Origin: Chloroflexota bacterium
GTDB lineage: Bacteria; Chloroflexota; UBA4733
Reading direction: 5' to 3'
Assembly: GCA_025449435.1 (NCBI GenBank)
Contig: JANWJO010000015.1
Span: 1 to 64,000 of the forward strand
DNA: 64,000 bases
Numbering within the stretch: position 1 is the first letter of the stretch; each line of letters opens with the position of its first letter. Under the pieces are notes generated by a model. It was not told where the DNA came from, did not search any database, and saw only the letters and a program-made list of their open reading frames with translations. Of this stretch, positions 62,494 to 64,000 are shown piece by piece. Position numbers and translations under genes: made by a program.

Positions 62494-62910
62494 TCAACGA
62501 CGCAACTCGAGATCGGCGGCGCCAAACGCTCCTGGCAGCAGATCCGCCACGCGTGTCAGGTGCACAGCACCGACTTTGTTCGACAGGATCACGTCAGCGT
62601 CCGGTGCGAGTTCCACCATTACCTGGCGGCAAGCGCCGCACGGCGCGATGGGGGCCCGGGTATCTCCCACTACCGCCAGGAGCACAATCCTTGTCGCGCT
62701 GGCCGACCGTGCGGCGAATAGCGCCACCCGCTCGGCACACATGGTCAGGCCATAGGACGCATTTTCTATGTTGCAGCCGCTAAACACCCGACCATCTGCG
62801 CAGAGTACAGCGGCGCCAACTGCGAACTGTGAGTAGGGCGCGTAGGCCCGTTCTCGGGCCTTCCAGGCGGCCGCGATGAGCCCGGAATGGACGGCGGTCA
62901 ACGCGATCAC
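62494..62910 (-). CDS. cdd: Cytidine deaminase
   Basis: 138 aa from GTG 62910, overlapping the CorC-like stop as GTGA. Zinc ligands Cys58 (MCAE), Cys91 and Cys94 (PCGACRQ), catalytic Glu60, and substrate loop FSGCNIENASYG. This is the short, tetrameric, three-Cys type. It converts cytidine or deoxycytidine to uridine for salvage. Association with a CBS-domain membrane protein is common, often near ybeY and era. Confidence 0.94.
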   Translation of the reverse strand: MIALTAVHSGLIAAAWKARERAYAPYSQFAVGAAVLCADGRVFSGCNIENASYGLTMCAERVALFAARSASATRIVLLAVVGDTRAPIAPCGACRQVMVELAPDADVILSNKVGAVHLTRVADLLPGAFGAADLELRR

Positions 62911-64000
62911 GTGGAAGCCTGCTCGGATTCGACTACTGGCGTCGGCGTCGTTTCTGGCTTCGGCACCCTGCGCACCAAGACTCGCCGCACGCGGTGGCCG
63001 TCCATCTCCTCGACGGTCGCTCGCAAGTTGGCGGTTTCAGCGCTCGCGCCAATAACAGGTGTGGCGCCGAGTTGACTATAGATCAGGCCTCCTATCGTGT
63101 CGAAGGCATCACTTTGGACTTCGAGATGCAATAACTCGTTGACCTCATTGATGCCCACGCTCCCGTCGACGCTATACACATACTCGGCTACGCGCTGCGT
63201 GGCGGGCCGCTCCTTGTCGTACTCGTCCTGGATGTCGCCGACTATCTCCTCCAGGATATCCTCAATGGAGACGATGCCGGCGGTGCCTCCGTACTCATCG
63301 AGTACGATCGCCAGATGCGTCTTCTTGGCCCGCATTTCCTGAAGGGCCTGAGCAACCAGCTGTGACTCAGCCACGAAGACGGGCGGCCGCACGAGGTCAC
63401 GCAGGTTGGTTGGACGCGCAGGAGACTGAAGCAGGCGCAGCAGATCTTTGACGTACAGCACGCCGACCACGTTGTCGATGCTCCGGTCATACACGGGAAT
63501 GCGAGAGTGTCCGCTGGCATAGATGACCGGCAACGCGGTGTCGACTGTCGAGTCGGCAGGAAGCGCAATGACATCCAGGCGCGGGCGCATCACCTCGCGC
63601 ACCAGGGTGTCTCCAAACTCGAACACTCCATGGATCATTTCGCGCTCTTCATTTTCGAGCACGCCTTGTTCGCTACCAACATCGACGAGTAGGCGGAGTT
63701 CTTCCTCGGAATAGCGGGGGTCGAGCGCCACAGTGCTGCCGCCAACCAGCCGCACTAACGCGCTGGATACTGCGTCCAAGACGGCGGTGATCGGACGCAA
63801 CACCAGGATAAGCGTACGCACTGGCCTGGCGAGGACAAGTGCAGCACGTTCGGTGTTCTGGATCGCCAGCACCTTCGGCGTGACATCGGCGAACAGCAAC
63901 ACTATCGCCGACATGATGAATGCCGTCGCGACAGCGCGTACCCACGCTGGATTTGGCGGCAAGATCGCCAGAGCAAGCTCAGTCGCCATGCTCGTGCTCA
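62907..64000 (-). CDS. CNNM/CBS-domain membrane protein (CorC/HlyC-like), 5' end outside window
   Basis: The frame is open past the right edge; at least 363 residues are seen. ATG 63989 is internal, since the membrane CNNM domain is cut (LLFADVTPKVLAIQNTERAA is its typical later part). Two CBS domains follow (MRPRLDVIALPADSTVDTAL; THLAIVLDEYGGTAGIVSIED), then a C-terminal transporter-associated domain (VDGSVGINEVNELL...IGGLIYSQLG). Proteins of this type take part in Mg/Co efflux or membrane ion homeostasis. Coupled to cdd downstream. Confidence 0.88.
   Translation of the reverse strand, partial: STSMATELALAILPPNPAWVRAVATAFIMSAIVLLFADVTPKVLAIQNTERAALVLARPVRTLILVLRPITAVLDAVSSALVRLVGGSTVALDPRYSEEELRLLVDVGSEQGVLENEEREMIHGVFEFGDTLVREVMRPRLDVIALPADSTVDTALPVIYASGHSRIPVYDRSIDNVVGVLYVKDLLRLLQSPARPTNLRDLVRPPVFVAESQLVAQALQEMRAKKTHLAIVLDEYGGTAGIVSIEDILEEIVGDIQDEYDKERPATQRVAEYVYSVDGSVGINEVNELLHLEVQSDAFDTIGGLIYSQLGATPVIGASAETANLRATVEEMDGHRVRRVLVRRVPKPETTPTPVVESEQAST

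Noticed and set aside
1..64000. Insertion sequences, integrases, prophage or plasmid genes
   Set aside because: No transposase, integrase or phage gene, and no flanking terminal repeats, were found among the frames.

Overview
This 64 kb window is gene-dense chromosomal DNA from a high-GC bacterium. It has no phage, insertion sequence, CRISPR array or RNA gene that I can see. Several things suggest Chloroflexota (an inference, not proven): lipoprotein-rich sugar uptake and sugar-acid catabolism, many GTG/TTG starts, a MurE with an EDPR motif, a class I tagatose-bisphosphate aldolase, no outer-membrane genes, and a YprA/YprB-type (MrfA/MrfB) repair pair. No 16S rRNA or other phylogenetic anchor is present.

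Left end (1-6.7 kb, minus strand): two tandem paralogous HtrA-like lipoproteins carry C-terminal tandem lectin-like repeats. The upstream one is complete, with an intact His-Asp-Ser triad. The downstream one runs off the window and has lost His and Asp. Next (6.9-15.5 kb, plus) come an altronate dehydratase-type enzyme, a compact hisH-hisA-hisF-hisIE cluster, an unknown gene, nagB, infC with an AUC start and a long C-terminal tail, and a LarA-like protein followed by a small zinc ribbon.

15.6-18.6 kb (minus) is a polysaccharide cluster: a plant-like GDP-mannose 3,5-epimerase and two glycosyltransferase-type genes. 18.9-24.2 kb (plus) is a carbohydrate/sugar-acid block: ThuA-like, RraA-like, a sulfite-oxidase-type molybdoenzyme with its cytochrome b, a tartrate/isopropylmalate-type dehydrogenase and a galactonate dehydratase-like enolase. 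24-28 kb holds two MFS transporters and a LacD-like aldolase. 28-31.7 kb (minus) is an ECF sigma, a zinc anti-sigma and an ABC exporter.

32-44.6 kb carries mutS, cysE, a GH29 fucosidase, trxB, thiD-thiE, a sugar isomerase/epimerase and a sugar ABC importer without its own ATPase. 45-51 kb carries murE overlapped by a small kinase, a SCO1-like protein, a radical SAM protein, and a response regulator followed by a histidine kinase broken by one in-frame stop. 51-56 kb holds a second isomerase/epimerase and a YprA/YprB (MrfA/MrfB)-type helicase-nuclease operon. 56-64 kb holds GAF, universal stress and amino-acid permease genes, nadA with a cysteine desulfurase behind a strong promoter and a structured leader, an RmlD-like reductase, cytidine deaminase, and the 3' part of a CNNM/CBS (CorC-type) membrane protein.

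The most notable observations are the nadA leader, which has two AGGAG copies competing for one CTCCT; the protease/pseudoprotease lipoprotein pair; the AUC start of infC; and the nonsense codon in the histidine kinase.
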